The notes below the pieces were generated by a model, which did not search any database, was not told where the DNA came from, and worked only from the letters and a program-made list of their open reading frames with translations. A stretch of DNA of 64,000 nucleotides from Ridgeia piscesae. Lineage: Eukaryota > Annelida > Polychaeta > Sabellida > Siboglinidae. The stretch covers positions 211,001 through 275,000 of the forward strand of contig JAODUO010000435.1 in assembly GCA_025642075.2 (NCBI GenBank), in the 5' to 3' direction. Position 1 is the first letter of the stretch. Each line of letters starts with the position of its first letter. Both the position numbers and the translations under genes were made by a program. Shown here piece by piece: positions 13,589 through 27,516 of the stretch.

Positions 13589-15269
13589 TCTGCTACTTAT
13601 GCAGTATAACAGGACACTGCATAAAGTGAAAATATTTAGAGATCTTTTTCTGACATTTACAGCATTTTAAAGTGTAGTTTTACCTTTTGTTAAATTCTGG
13701 AAAAGTGGGTGAGGTTTAATAATGCAAAAATGTATTTCCACAAAATTTTTTGTCAGTTGATCGACGCAGATGGCAGATTAAATTTTACAGTGTTATATTT
13801 ATATCTATATCCAATTTTAGCTCTGACCTCTGTCTAAAGTTCAACGCGGTATACAAATTGTAGATTTTCGTCACTGGCAAAGAGATAGCCGCTTTGCAAG
13901 AGGTATGTTCGATATTACATCAGGCACAACTGGTTAGCATGCTTCACGTATAAATGTCACACTTCTTGTGAATATCACAGCATATTCGTGGCACTTACAC
14001 TGGGGTCGCGGACCAACAATCGGCCGATCGGTCAACCATAACACTCCAGTGATTAATGGGGATATTGCACCTTCTGTCATAGAACACTTATCTGGCTTGA
14101 CGTCACAAGTCTAGGATAACACATAAAATGCATGAAATTGTGAGAGATGTCGGGCAATACAAGCCTGCCATTTTTGCCATTATTTAATATTAAATTAATT
14201 TCAGCAGCACCGTTGAAAGCTCAGTGAAACATGTATAAAGAAGGAAACAAACAAATTGCTAAGAAAACCCTGCTTCAAAGATGCTAAACATACAATAATA
14301 CATGGCCAATCATTCATCTTTGTGGAGTGTTGTCGTCATTAAAATATTGATTAGCAATATGTCAGACTGTCAGTGAACTATGTTGACCCTTGACCCCAGT
14401 TACTGAGAAATACTATGTAACCTGTTGTCATTATATATTTATAAATGAACTTTATATTATTATTATGTACACGCATTTTATTTTGTGTAATATAATCATG
14501 CACCTTTTAATAGTTTTATATTGGCAAATACAGTGCTTTATATAAAATAAAATTAAAATGTGTTCCTTTGAATAGATATTTTACATCTGGAAACATGGAG
14601 TCATATAAAATTAAGTTATTCAAATCCAGTAATAATAATTGATAATTCTGACGTCCCAGAAAGATGTTTTGTTCTTGACGTCATTCTTTATACATGTTTC
14701 AATGCTGCACACACAAAGACGCATGTAAGATTTGTTTTCACATTAATAAAGCTGTGTTACATAATTGAAACAATTTCATCGACGCAACCACAGCTGCGGA
14801 TGAATAAGCACCGGCCAGCATCAATCAGTTTCCTTTCTTCCAGTTTTTCATGTTTTCTCTGTATCTCTGCAGCAAAAAGTCGACGTTGAATTTTCATCAG
14901 CCACTAAATTACTGATCTGGTGATTTGTCCTGCCCTGGTTCATGGCTGATCAATGCTTTTCATTAGGGCTGATTCACGATTGCGATTAATTGGTGTATAT
15001 ATTGCCTGAGATTATTTGTCGTGTTTGCCGAAAGGTTTTTCTCGCACTGTTGAAGGTACACGTATAACCAGGCATTGCAGGACCTCATGTTTGCAGTCTT
15101 GTTTGTGACAATCTTATATTTTTGTGTACAATTTGACCTCTATGTTTGACCAGACATATTGCATTGTTAAAGATCCCACGTCAACTTGATTTGATTCTTC
15201 TCAGTCCATTTTGTGACAGTTCGACTCTTTCTAGAAAATGCATTCATGTATATGCTCCTGCACACGTGC

Positions 15270-15300
15270 ACACAACACACCGCACACACGCACGCACACA

Positions 15301-15391
<91 letters not shown>
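15270..15391. repeat. (CACG)n/(CA)n compound microsatellite
   Basis: Alternating cacg units pass into a (CA)n run of about 28 repeats. It ends 196 bp upstream of the EGF3 exon. Confidence 0.95.
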
Positions 15392-15392
<1 letters not shown>

Positions 15393-15586
15393 CCCAGTAA
15401 AGCTATATAATAAACTGTTCATAATTTTTTGATAATCATGTTTACTTAATAAACACATCCAAACCACAGACATTCTTTCCCCAGTTTTGAAAATACAATT
15501 ATAATAAATAATCAGATAACCATCTCTGTAACGAATGTACTGGAGTGACACAACACCTCACTCGCAATGACTCATTTAATTTCCAG

Positions 15587-15706
15587 GTCCAACACTAGAG
15601 TGCACCAGTGATGCGTGTGAGAACCGTGGAGTTTGTCTACAGCAGTGGGATAGTTACACGTGTGACTGCGATATGACGTCTTTCACTGGCTCTCTCTGTG
15701 CCGACG
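15587..15706 (+). CDS. neurexin exon: EGF3 domain
   Basis: Acceptor atttccag and donor gtaagg; 120 nt, phase 1 to phase 1. It encodes a complete EGF-like module with six cysteines (C-x4-C-x5-C-x8-C-x-C-x9-C). The VCLQQWDSYTCDC and MTSFTGSLC stretches closely match EGF3 of vertebrate neurexins. A symmetric phase-1 exon of this kind can be skipped without breaking the frame. Confidence 0.96.
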
Positions 15707-15798
15707 GTAAGGGGACCAGTCATTATGTGCTTTCTTTTAGACAACAATTATTATTTTCAGTGCTCTATGCAAAATATCAATTCTGGTTAGATCATAAT

Positions 15799-15893
15799 GG
15801 TCCGGTCCGGTCCGGTCCGGTCCGGTCCGGTCCGGTCCGGTCCGGTCCGGTCCGGTCCGGTCCGGTCCGGTCCGGTCCGGTCCGGTCCGGTCC
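15799..15893. repeat. (GGTCC)n, 19 copies
   Basis: A perfect pentanucleotide array beginning 93 bp after the EGF3 donor site. Confidence 0.98.
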
Positions 15894-16374
15894 AGTAAAA
15901 AATGTAAAAGTATCAGTATGAATTGATCAAATACTGATGGTATATTTTCTGCACAATTTGTCTACTAAATAAATCATTGAAATATTCTTACTGCACTTAA
16001 AGGTGTACTGTGACTGAATCCTTGTTTTGAACAATTTGGCAACATCAGTAACAAATTTGACAACACGTTGAGGTAACTACCAAGTCAGCAGAGAATACAC
16101 CATACTGCACAAACAGTTCCACCGTCCCTGTGAGTGGACACAAGGCTGCCACCCAGGGCTTTATGCAGGACCAAACTATTGCCAGTCACATGTTTTGGTG
16201 GACACATGGATGTTAACTGTTAAGCCAGTTTGCAAACTCTAAATTGTGTTTAATCACCTGAAATGGGTTACAAACACACATGTGACACCATTTACACTCA
16301 CTTCCAATGCATAACTGACAATATTTTATCTGGTTTTGGAATACCTTTTTTTGCTCCTTCATTTTTTTACACGT

Positions 16375-16460
16375 CCACCCATATTTCTACCCGTCCACAA
16401 TGGGTTTTTTACCTGTCCAAATGATGGGTGGACAGGTCTGTGCATAAAGCTATGCTGCCA
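16375..16460. repeat. dispersed repeat shared with the galectin intron
   Basis: The segment ggtggacaggtctgtgcata plus aagctatg reappears, with a few changes, at 62531-62558. It is preceded in both places by a run of cctgtccaaatg- or cctgttcaaatg-like sequence. An inverted, weaker match (gggctttatgcaggacc) lies at 16159-16175. Probably part of a transposon-derived repeat. Confidence 0.5.
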
Positions 16461-16976
16461 TCAGAATTTGAAATTTGGTCAGGCCAAGAACGGAACTCTG
16501 TCAGATGCAATTAAGCAGAGATTGGCAAGGATACGAGATTGTTTGAGTGCTTACCAATTGCACGATCAGGTTACATATTGAATTATTCACCTCCTGAAGT
16601 TACATCAGCCATCCAGTGACGTGGGTACATATACCATGCTTGGCGTAAAAAGTGCAAACAAACCACAGCAGCACAACATTAACAAGAACAATCTTTGTCA
16701 AAGAAGACAACCTCAAAAAGAGTAGGGTTGGTTCACGAGACAAGGTTGTTAAGGCGGAAATGAAACATCGCCGGTGGCTAGACTTTCTCGAGGCAAGGCT
16801 TAGTAAAAACACTCGCCCTAATCAAAGAAGTTAACACAATCAAAGACACGGACTGTATTCAAAGTCACTTTATTGGTGCACCAATTAGACGTTGCCACAA
16901 ACGTGATAAAGTTGATTAGAAAAAAAGAAAAGAAACTATCTAGAATAATGCAATCTTTTGCCGTGTTTGTTGACAG

Positions 16977-17155
16977 ATTCGGTGTCATACAACTTTGGTG
17001 ACGATGGTGGCGTCATCATCTACACCTTCCCTGAAGACAGACAGCCGGACACAAAGAGGGATACGGTCGCTCTCGGCTTTAGCACACTGCAAAAAGACGC
17101 GGTGCTCGTTCGCATCAACAGCCGGATGTCGGACGACTACCTCGAGATGGAACTG
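16977..17155 (+). CDS. neurexin exon: first part of LNS6
   Basis: Acceptor tgacag and donor gtacgg; enters in phase 1 (the first two bases complete an Asp codon) and leaves in phase 0. The encoded strands GGVIIYTFPEDRQPDTKRD and VALGFSTLQKDAVLVRI align with the start of vertebrate LNS6, the domain that binds neuroligin. The open frame continues past the donor, but the next LNS6 strand is found only in the exon at 17863. Confidence 0.95.
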
Positions 17156-17862
17156 GTACGGAGCCTGGCGTTCATCCCTCTTGATCCCCGCAGCGTGGGG
17201 GACATCACTCAGTCCAGTTGCCATGACGACACGTCCCACCAATCACAAGCTCCTTTGTTCGCTCCCACTCTGTAGTTTATCTCTGACCTTTCAGGATTTT
17301 GCGGGAGTCTTCCGCTCTGTGTTATTTCACTCCGGCCCATCTACCCACCCATCCTACTCTACAGAGCAGGCAAAAGGAGAATTGATCAAGTGACAGTTCT
17401 CTCAGGTGGACGAAAGACTTGAGAAAAGCATTGCTTGTCAAAAACACACAACAAATGTTTTTAGAAACGTTGCAGTGAATTGCATGAATAAATTATTTTT
17501 ATAGATGTCTAAGTGATCTGCAAATGATGCCTGATGGCTGCATGTAAAAAAATGTTACTATGATTTTTATATTTATGGTAATCTTTTTTAATGTTATTAA
17601 CTACCTAAATGATAGTGTAAATATTTCTGTAATGTTTTAAAAATAATATGTTTGAATTATGATTTGAAATCCTGACTATGAATTATGTTGCAAAATAGCT
17701 CTTGTTATCAAAAATATCATTAGTTTATGGGGATATTCTTCATTTTAGGGGTTATTCTTGCGTGGCCGTGGGGTGATGGCCAACAGTAATCTGCAGTTTA
17801 AACGTTTTCCTATTGAATCTGAAATGTGAACAATCCCGATTAATTTCCATTGTTTCCGCTAG
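17156..17862 (+). other. neurexin intron within LNS6
   Basis: 707 bp, AT-rich in its second half. No repeat or exon recognised. Confidence 0.8.
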
Positions 17863-18034
17863 GTGGACGGGAACATGTTTGTGGTGTACAACATGGGAAC
17901 CATGGACCACCCAATAGGAGAACTTTTTGAGAAGGTCAACGATGGGAAATATCACGTTGTGCGATTCACACGTGACGGCCCAAATTCTACGATACAAGTG
18001 GATGATCTCGCCGTACAAACAAAGAACCCAACTG
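17863..18034 (+). CDS. neurexin exon: middle of LNS6 up to splice site 4
   Basis: Acceptor ttccgctag and donor gtaggt; phase 0 to phase 1. It encodes VNDGKYHVVRFTRDGPNST and IQVDDLAVQTKNPTG. The vertebrate counterpart is NDGKYHVVRFTR and the strand ending P-x-G-N. The exon ends exactly where the alternatively spliced SS4 insert enters in vertebrate neurexins. Confidence 0.95.
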
Positions 18035-21000
18035 GTAGGTGGCAGCACTAGTATATAAAGAATATCTTCTAAAATGTAATGTAACTAAATCAGTAATGAC
18101 AAACATAATTTCAGTATGTAATTATTTCAGTTACTGGTGTTTTTATTAAATTATACACAACTACAATGTAAAGCAGTTGTGCATATTAGGCAATAAAATA
18201 GTTCTTGCCCATGTAGAATTGATTATAATGAAAGTACATATATCGATATCTGTCAAAATCTCTATATCATGTATTAGAATCACATTTTACATTTCAGCAG
18301 TGATTGCTTAGTTTTTTTACAGCTGGTGGTTTAGTTCTCGTTTATTAACATCTGTTATCATTTCCGTTCTTTACCACAAACTTGTCTGATTATACATCTA
18401 CTGATATTGGTCTTGTTTGTAGAATTGTACATTTCATTGATTCATATTCTGATTGAGAGAATTCATATAATTTGTTGTTTGTAACATCACATACAAAATT
18501 CATACAGTTCATCATTTTCCTAGTTTGACTGATACTTTCATGTGTTTCTTTTCATCTATAAAATCAAGTGTTTTCTATTCTGATACACAGCATTTTTACA
18601 GTTTGTTTATTTTCGTATTCCGACACCAAAAATCAACGTTTTTGTTTTCATATATCCTGAGTATGTTGTTTTAAGTATCACATCTACAAACGCATTCAGT
18701 TGTTTTCATGGTATAATTTTCATGTTGTGATACATACAGTTCTTAAATGTGTTTTTAGACATTGAATTCATCGGTGGTTTGTTGTTTTGTGATCTGACAA
18801 ACAAACAAACAGTTTGTTCTTTGTTATTTCATTGTTCATCAGTCAGCCTCGAGACAACCGTGATGTCAGGCTAATAGACGTAAGCAGACACAGTGGGAAT
18901 ATTAAACTTCAATGACCAAACTAACATAATGGTTGAATTTTGGCATGTGCCCATTAAGAACTGGCTAGCAACGTGAAAACATCACTGGTAAAGTTTGCAT
19001 GTTTCTAGATTGACATTTCTGAATTGAATTTGAACTGTCCTGAAGGTGTTTTGTTGCTGCATAGTGAATTGAAAGGAAGGGGAAATGCCTACTTTTGGGT
19101 TTGCACCTTTGAGGTTTACAAGTTCCCACACACCTTATGAAAAAAAGTTGGCCAAAGTACAGCTGATTTGGTGACTGTCCTAAGCCAATAATCAGCTCCT
19201 TTCTCTGGCTGAGTCTGGACAACATAACAGACATCCTCACATTAAGTGATAATGTCCAGTCCAAACTGATTTCCCACGGTCCTGATTGCCAGATGCTCAG
19301 CGCGGACAGGAAGTTTGGTCAACTAACTCACCCGATGATTCTTCGTTAATGACCTTGTGTTGACCCCCACATCGAGGGCCGTCTCGTTCAGCGGCGACAG
19401 CGTCCGACTGTTTCACTTAGATGAAGTTACTGGTGCTTAATAAACACGGCGTCGCGGCAAATCGATATGGCGACCAGTGCAACGAAGCGCGGGAACATAG
19501 ATCAAAACTGGAAAATTGAGGGTAAATGAACTGAAGAAATTAGTTGTACGGAAAAACCTAATCAAAGTTGGGTGAATTGGATTAGTGTTGGCTGGACAGC
19601 ATCCGCAGACAGTGGCGTACGTGTGCATTGACCGGACGGTTTGTTAGAAGTCCATGTGTTTTGGTTCGTTTGGTTTGGCCAGTGCAGATCGCAGTAAGTT
19701 TCTTCTCTGTCAGACACATTGTGCTTCTCCATACATGGCTCCAGATGCCTTGTGATTTTCCTTAAGGCTCCAGGTGCCTCATACTTTCCCTAATGGCTCC
19801 AGGGCATTCTGACCATGAGAAGGTTAAAGTCAGTTTCTGTCTTGACTTTTTCTGCTGCACTTTTGCGAAACAACGGTCACTGTACACTGAAACATTTATA
19901 ACATAATCATGTTTATCCTCACTAATTCCCATGCAAGTTAGTTCTTCCACAATGGTCCACAGGGTGTTCATCTGTGCCAGTGTTCATTAACCATAGCACC
20001 CATCAAGTAGTCTGTGATCATCTTCAAGTCAATGACATCTCCCGTATAACCATACCGGCTAGTACTACATACGCATGGATATATAATATTGACAAATTAT
20101 AATTTCTCTGCTCTGCCTCCATCAACCAACCCATCCATCACGACTCGGATGAAAGGCCTTATCTGCTTACTACAGACCGCATGATTTTAATATTGTTTAA
20201 CTCGACCGACTGTCGTTTAGAAAGCCATTTGTTGATCAATCTGACAGGTTGTATCTGCCGCTAACGGTCCAGTAGACACCACCAGCATCCCGCGTCATCT
20301 TGCTGTTCTTTTGATTGATGGTTTTGATGAACACTGTGACACTGTATACAGCCGTGTCGGGACATGACTGGGGCCTCTTCGATCAGCTACTCGGGTAAAC
20401 GCTGTTAGGAGGCCACCTGGGAGCTCCTGTTAGACAATGACTGTGCGTTACTGACTCTTATACAGGACTGCTGCCAGTATATCCTATTAAGTTTCCGTAA
20501 ACGCATCAAGCGCTGGCATGAAAAACTGGGTTTCCTTGTTTAATAATGCATACAAACGATCCGTTGTCAAAATCAGTGTGAGCATGCCGGAGCGAGAAAC
20601 GAAAGCAATCCGTCTCGGAGGTGCAGTTGCAAAGTGAGGCAACTTTTCACAGAATGTACGGCACAAAGAGCTTTGTGGGAGTTTGAAGCATATCTGATCA
20701 ACGTGAGAATGCCAAATTGGAGGTGGACCAACGCATTTGGACGGGCTACAACTGCTCCATAAATCAGATGAATCACTCCTACTGGAACTACACTGCCGGT
20801 CATAGGAAACAAAAATGGATGACACCAGAATATAACTGCATGGTACAGATTTAGTCTTGATCACCAGAGCCACTGTTTGCTGGAACCCTGAAGGGAAAAG
20901 GAAAACAGGACATACAAATTGCAATCTGGGGCAGAACAGTAGAAGTAGAGATGAAGACATTTCAGGATATAATTGGTCAAAAAGATATAATGTCAACAGA

Positions 21001-21923
21001 TGAGAGAATTTTAGATTTCTGTTTTTTAAATAAACCAGTAAACATTCTCATCTTTTTACACCATTATCAAGTGCACAGTCAGTGTCCCGTGATTGGGTGT
21101 AGTACTCAGCGTGCTGTTGCCAGATCTGTATATCTTGTGCTGCCCTCTGTCAGATGGTGCCCTTCCACAACTTGTCTAGTTTGTCTCTCCATCGTCTCTA
21201 CAGCTGTAGTGTCCAAAAGTACATGAGGAGATCAGACAGAAGTATTGACTGGTTATGAAAGTATTGCTAGAAATAGATTTTCTCTGTTAAGGAAGGTATA
21301 GGACTATAGAGGACATGAAGCTATGTTAGCAAAGAAGCGGTGTAGACGAGATATAGGAAAGTTATAATTTTCACAATGGAACAGGTCATCTGCTATTGGG
21401 TGGATGCTAGTAGCGTGAATATGTTTAAAAATAAAATCGACATATTTCAGAAGGGTGTGGGTACACGTAGATGAATGGGTTGGACTCTCGATAAGCCAAT
21501 GATCTTTCTTGTCCACCTGCCGTCTAGAGTTAAGTCTGGAGGAGACAATCTGGTTAGACTTCAGATGTTACAAGTCCCAGATGATGTTGTATCTGACATT
21601 ACTCACACCACTCCATGACTCGTGGTGGGCTGTTGGTGTTATGCTACTTAGTACTTCAGTACAGTCATTAGTGGGTCTCTCTTCCCTGGATTGGGAGTTG
21701 ATGATGAGGCTAATTCCCCTCCCTGCTGTCCGGCCAGTTGCTGAGATTACATCGCTTCGGCCAAAGTCCCTGACCATCGCGACATTGGAGTCACTGGCCG
21801 GATAATATCTTATGGTAGATGAATATGCATGGAGATCATAACACAGGTCAAGAGGTCATAAGTGGAAATCTATACCTATGTAGGTGTGCGGGTGCGCATA
21901 TAGGCACACGCATGCACGCACGC

Positions 21924-21924
<1 letters not shown>

Positions 21925-22003
<79 letters not shown>
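21925..22003. repeat. (CA)n microsatellite
   Basis: About 39 CA units, preceded by cgcatgcacgcacgcc. Confidence 0.97.
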
Positions 22004-22007
<4 letters not shown>

Positions 22008-24799
22008 CACATTAAATCTGCTATGATAAGGTTACTAAATTGTGAGAAAACAGCGTTAACACAAGTGTTTTCATACTCTTTATTGTACTACACTTTCAGA
22101 CAGTCAGCTGGTTACATACAGGCCAATTTTAAGCCAACGCCATAGTTGCATATTCAATGGTTTTATTTTCATAGTTTTCCATAATTTTTATGACGACTAG
22201 TTACTATGCACGTAGAAATCCGGTACTGCAATATGTGGTAATGAAATATGAAAAATAATGTTATCAATTACACTTTGTCGGTCCAGAAGTGTTGAAACAA
22301 AAATGTGCTTCATATATATTGTATAATCCCTTATCAAAGTACGTAACTTACTGACAGTTTTGAAACATTTACACTTTCCATTTTAGTCCATCACAGACAC
22401 TGAAACATTTGACCACTCCTACAGTGAAATTATTTTTCGGTCACGCATGAGTAAACAAACAACAAACTCCTAGTCCCAGTGGTCACGCTGCTCGGACTTG
22501 TGCCAAGTTCACTCATGTTTCCGGTTGTACTTTGGCTGCAGCGTGAAAAAATACAATGGAATCTAATTAGTGCTCTGCGTCGGTCACTGCACATAAAAAA
22601 TTATGTACTGACCTGTCCAGCACTGTTGACCATCCCTTGGTGCACCATGTATGGACAGATTGCGTCATCAGAGATCAGGTGATCAATAGTTCTACGTGTC
22701 TTATTTAAAATCCATATTTTGTATGTGTAATTTTTGTAAAAACCATATGAGGTTTTTCCATTAGATAGCTGGTGCATAATGTGGGTTTCCTATTTAAATG
22801 TAATCCCATATCTAACAGGCTACTAAATATACCAATATCAAACAAAACCTGTTGTTTTTAGACAGTTCGTTTGTTGAATACAGCTTTATTATATTATTAT
22901 TAAAAAAATTATACTCATGAGGCATATTAAAAACACATGTACATATCACAAATTGTCCAAGTTTTACAAGTGGAAATCAAACGTTGCTTGCCTCTCCCAT
23001 GGCCCATATTCATCCTGGATTGTAAATATTAGCAGGCAGTTTGCTGAATTGGTTTTCTTTTGTGTGGGATTATCACAGACACGCGGAACATCGAAGATTT
23101 TATGAATAAACCAACCAGCAACCTTTGTATTTTATTAGAATTATTTATGACTTTAATCTTTTGTTTAACTCTAACATGCTAATTAACAGTGTCTCAGAAG
23201 ATTGATTTAAACAAAACCATTTTGACAAAATACCTTTATTTATTTATTTTTGAATTTTATATTAAGTAATCGGATAACAGTACAGACAGTATATCTATGA
23301 AATGGGTAGGGAAACAGCAGTTTTCCTTGGACAATTTTGTCAATCACTGCTGTGTGATAGAACTGTCTTCGGCATGGTAATTCATCAAGTCGCGAATCGC
23401 ACTGAGCTACGACAAGTTTGCACATATTACCCCATTGATTGCATGCCCCCGATTCGTCCCCTAGTTTGACCAGTCGAACTTAATTCCATAATTATGAATA
23501 ATGAATGGCCATAATCCAAGGAGGACGGCATGGGTTTGATTAAGCTATTTGAAGCGTACAGAAAAGATGGTTCGGGATTAATTATCTGTTGAGACTCGAT
23601 GTTGTTCAAACGCGGACGTTTTGATGTTTATGTGGCACACCATTGATTCCCGTGTGTGTTATCATTCATGTGAGGACACACTAGTTACGCAGCAGGGAGA
23701 CATTAGAGTCATTCTGTGGCTGTTGCAATCATGGGACGTCTACTCACAGTGTCATGTCTGAGTGACGAGGCCTTACCAATGGGAGCAGGCCACAACGTGA
23801 TATTTTTGGGTCGGACATTTGGTTGGATTTCATGAAAACTTGATGAATAAAACTCTCGAAACTTCATCAGTGCCTTTGCCAATGTGTCACTGATACGTTG
23901 AAGAAGTTTCATCACAGTTAATTGTGTGTATCTCTTATAATTGTTGCTTGTGTGACGTTTTAGTGTGTGCTAATAGATCCGTGTATTACTGCACTGATTT
24001 GTCAAATGGCCAAAATATGCCACCAAATATCTTTCTGCTTACTAAAGCAGGATTTTATTGCTAAAAGCTTTTACTGTTGATCCAACTAATGTCTGCTAAA
24101 CTTCACTTATTTCTTGTCTGATAATTTTTTTAAATTACAGAATTTACTGTGTCACATAACTGATTCAGACCAGAAAGTGCAGCTGTAATTTGATGTTTCC
24201 AATTTGATTTTATGTTTCCAATTTCTGTGTACTGGTGGCGCTTTATGTTTGTTACAAAGATGAACAGGGTTTGAATCCCATGCTGAGACCAATCCATTTC
24301 TTCTTTTCCAACATCCCTTAATTGCCACATTAAAAGCTTCTGTCTTAACAATATCAAGTTCTGAATTTTTCGTTTTTTACCCATTTGATTTCGTAAGACT
24401 TGTTGAAATATTTACGACCACAATTACACAAAAATGCTTTAGTCTTAACTAACGAGAACATGACCTCAATGAAGGATAAAGAAGAAAAATTACAAAATGG
24501 CCGCCGGAGCGACATTAGCAGTTGCACAGAAGTCAGAACAGTTCACCAGAGTATTTATAAATTTAGTTTCCAAGACTGGCATCTGCTTCCTAGGAAGTCT
24601 TCAATGAAATGCTAAATGCCAATGAAAGCTGAGGAAATGACATTTCGATGAGGCAGCTGTTCTCTACCTTAATCCACCGTCTCCTTCATCCAGTGATTGT
24701 CTCTGGTCAGTCTGATGTTATTTGCATGCACGTTTGATCCACTTAAGTTTAGTCTGGTTGTCGTGGACAGCGGTTGGTGGGTAACCACATACAACTAGT

Positions 24800-24990
24800 C
24801 ATTGCACAGAATTGTAGCATGGCTGAATACTCCCCATAGAAGTTGAGGTGGTGTTCGATTGAACAAGTCTGCAAAGGGTAAATTACTTTGAGCAATCAAG
24901 GACTGAATACGGCTGCAATTGTATGAGTGATTATTATTACGGACAGTCTTTGCACAGGATTGCAGTGTGGCTGAATACTTTCCACAGGAA
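24800..24990 (+). mobile_element. SINE body copy, with a second partial copy
   Basis: Shares with the copy at 28373-28472 the order gcatggctgaatactcccca, an agttgag.tggtg block, a gattgaacaagtctg block and a gactgaatac end. A second partial unit (tgtggctgaatactttccac) follows at about 24965. No tRNA-like head is recognisable. Confidence 0.6.
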
Positions 24991-27516
24991 TTCATGTGGG
25001 AATCTGCAAGAAAGACAGCAGAAGATATAAAGCACTCTGTGTTAGAGCGTATGTTTACCTTTTCAGCGTCGCCATCATTCATATATCGCATTTTCCATGT
25101 CTTATAATCACCCATTGTCTTTGTTTATTTAAAAGACTACCAGTTATTTATGGACGATGAGAATCTCACAGGTAACAGTCATGTCTTTCTGCTAGCTCAC
25201 GTCACTATATACACTGTCACTGTGTCGCAGTGTCATTGTCACTGCGTCATCGTCACTGTCACCAGCGACACGCACACATGTTGTAGCTATTGCCGTTACG
25301 CTTGACACAGTCACCGACAGCAGACTTGACACGTCGTGTCGCGGCGTCGATGAGACATGAAGATTGGAACCGGGTGTAGTTAGAAAGGGGAGGTGGGATA
25401 TAGATGGGAAGCATGCATAGGTGGAGGGGGGAAGGGGGAGGGGGAGGGAGGCGACACACACCTGCATTACGATATCTGCACAGTTTTCACAACTTGAGTG
25501 TAATCTCACTTCGGAATTCACTGCCTTACATACATTTAGTGTACATTAATTTGTGGCAACCATTACTGCCTTGCAAATGTAGATATAAGTAAGTGTAATG
25601 GTAGTTTTTAGAATTATAGACATTTTTAATGACAATTAATTGCAATAGTGAAGGTTTGTAATAAACTCTATATATACCATGTTTCCTATTTTCTGTGCAA
25701 AATTCTGGTTTTTAAAGTGGAAATTACACCATTATCACTGTTAAAGTATATGTGAATATGGTGTTTTATCAAGTTCATCCACTTTTACATAAATTGGAAA
25801 TGATCTCCACAAGTGTGGTTAATTTGTATGTCAAATGTGACAAAGATAAAAAGAATGAACATGTAAATATTTAACCATATTATATGTGGGATTGTTGGAA
25901 GATATGATAGTGTTTTAACTTGACTCCAAAGAATCAAGGAAGAATCAAGGAAGAATCAAAAGGGGGTCTCTGTTATGATGTAAGCCAGCATTCCAAAATA
26001 ATATAGATGATAACTTGGCCATCTGATCTTGCTTGAACTGTGTACATGCTGCTGCCACCTTGTGACTAGCATGGACTACAGTAGTGTCACAATTGTTCCC
26101 CAGGTGGGGCTGCTATATTCGCCATACCTGCTTTATTGCACTGAATCTCTGTAACATAACATGTGCAATGTTGCTGGTATTGCTATCTAAATATATTGTA
26201 GGGAGTTTCTTTTATCCTTGAATATATCCAACCTACCAAATATATATCTTGGAGCTTTTTGAGATATACCTGAATATTATTTCCCTGTGTTTGTTTCGCC
26301 TTTTCTGTCATGCAGACCTCCCCGTCTTCTGCTCCTCTGCATAAATCTTCGCCTTTTCCACACATGCGAGACTTCCAACAAAACAATTTTTTTCTGATAA
26401 AGACGTTTTGATATTATGTTCGACATCCATCCTTTTTTACGTTTCATTGACCTGTTGTGTTTGTGCGTGGAATGGCATTACAATAACGTATACCCATTCA
26501 CATACATTTTTAATCAAATGTTTGCATGTCTTCGCTGATTGGAAAATAGAACGATATTAATTACTGTTTGGATCATGTCTAATTGATTCTGTATTACCCA
26601 TCAGGTGGCAGCACTGTTACACTAGTTGCGACGTGCACCCAGCGTGTTCTAGCTTTGCAATGCATGTGCTATTGATCTATAGAAAATGAGCATGCCACTA
26701 GCTGCCAAACTGTGTTAGTGCTTCCGCGTTGGTATTTGTGCTGAATTTTTATTACAAGCCATTTGTAATCATCCCCGAAATGTACTCAGACTTGTTTCTG
26801 ATACATTGATTGCTTATAATAATACTATAATATAAAATTAACAATCATGGAATTTAATAATTTCCATGTTACTGTACACCCATTACTATTACCTAATATG
26901 GATGTAATTTTTTTATTTAAGTTGCATTTGAAGAAATGGCTTGTAATTTCTGCAATGTGTTAGATGCATGCATTCAGTGTGTTAAACACATGGCCAAGTT
27001 ATGTTCTATAAAGTTAGCTATTCAGTTATGTGGGTTAAACAGCATTATTGGTTGACCTAATGTGTAGACATTAATTATACTTGGAGTGACGTAACTGTGC
27101 CTAATTCACCATACATCACGTTCATTTCCATGTAAAATATTGACTCGAATATGTATTTCCATTAAAACAGACTCAATTTAACACGTTTTATGTACAAACG
27201 TAAGTAAAGTTAAATGAAACAATAAACACGACCTGACATGTCACATAATAATTACAGTCAGTCATTTGTTTCTGTAATTTTCTTTTGGATTCCTATCTGT
27301 ATTCTTATACACGAACTTAACAGTATATTGCTCTTTCCTTATAAATGCATGCAAAACAATCACCAATGACAAAATATAGTGTAAATAGTAACACAAAGTT
27401 CTTATTAATTTCCAGTAATCATAAACCACACAGAAGTTTGTCACGTGATTTGCAGCCAGAGTTTTAGGTACGACTTTTAACCATCGCTCATCTGAGTTCG
27501 GATGTTTATCTTCCAG

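Larger units (their letters stand above)
13254..15586 (+). other. neurexin intron, LNS5 to EGF3
   Basis: 2.3 kb without a recognised exon. It holds a possible minus-strand tRNA-like segment (13524-13588), AT-rich unique sequence (13620-15260) and the (CACG)n/(CA)n tract. Confidence 0.8.
15707..16976 (+). other. neurexin intron, EGF3 to LNS6
   Basis: 1.27 kb. Holds the (GGTCC)n array, a dispersed repeat (16375-16460) and otherwise unique sequence. In vertebrates the beta-neurexin promoter and first exon lie in the equivalent region. I saw no open frame here with a signal peptide and a usable donor. Confidence 0.75.
18035..27516 (+). other. 9.5-kb neurexin intron at the SS4 position
   Basis: The longest intron inside LNS6. 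It contains a (CA)n array, SINE copies near 24.8-25.0 kb, a short GGGGGA-rich patch (25420-25450) and large AT-rich stretches (18040-18840, 22140-23200, 25570-27510) without a recognised gene. Slightly richer blocks at 19260-19640 and 20100-20900 hold no recognisable exon. I looked for an SS4-type alternative exon and found none I can defend. Confidence 0.8.

Noticed and set aside
16230..16976. A beta-neurexin promoter and first exon in the EGF3-LNS6 intron
   Set aside because: No Met-initiated frame with a signal peptide and a phase-1 donor could be found. The nearby open frame at 16336-16581 has no usable donor and overlaps a dispersed repeat.
17156..17275. Extension of the first LNS6 exon past 17155
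   Set aside because: The open frame continues but loses LNS6 similarity at once; the donor gtacgg in phase with the exon at 17863 restores it.
21451..21480. A second possible SS4 exon containing gatgaatggg after a cag
   Set aside because: In phase 1 it meets a stop (TAG) within seven codons.
25160..25187. A possible SS4 mini-exon (ttatttatggacgatgagaa... between ag and gtaaca)
   Set aside because: It is 28 bp, not a multiple of three, and reads a stop in the required phase 1.
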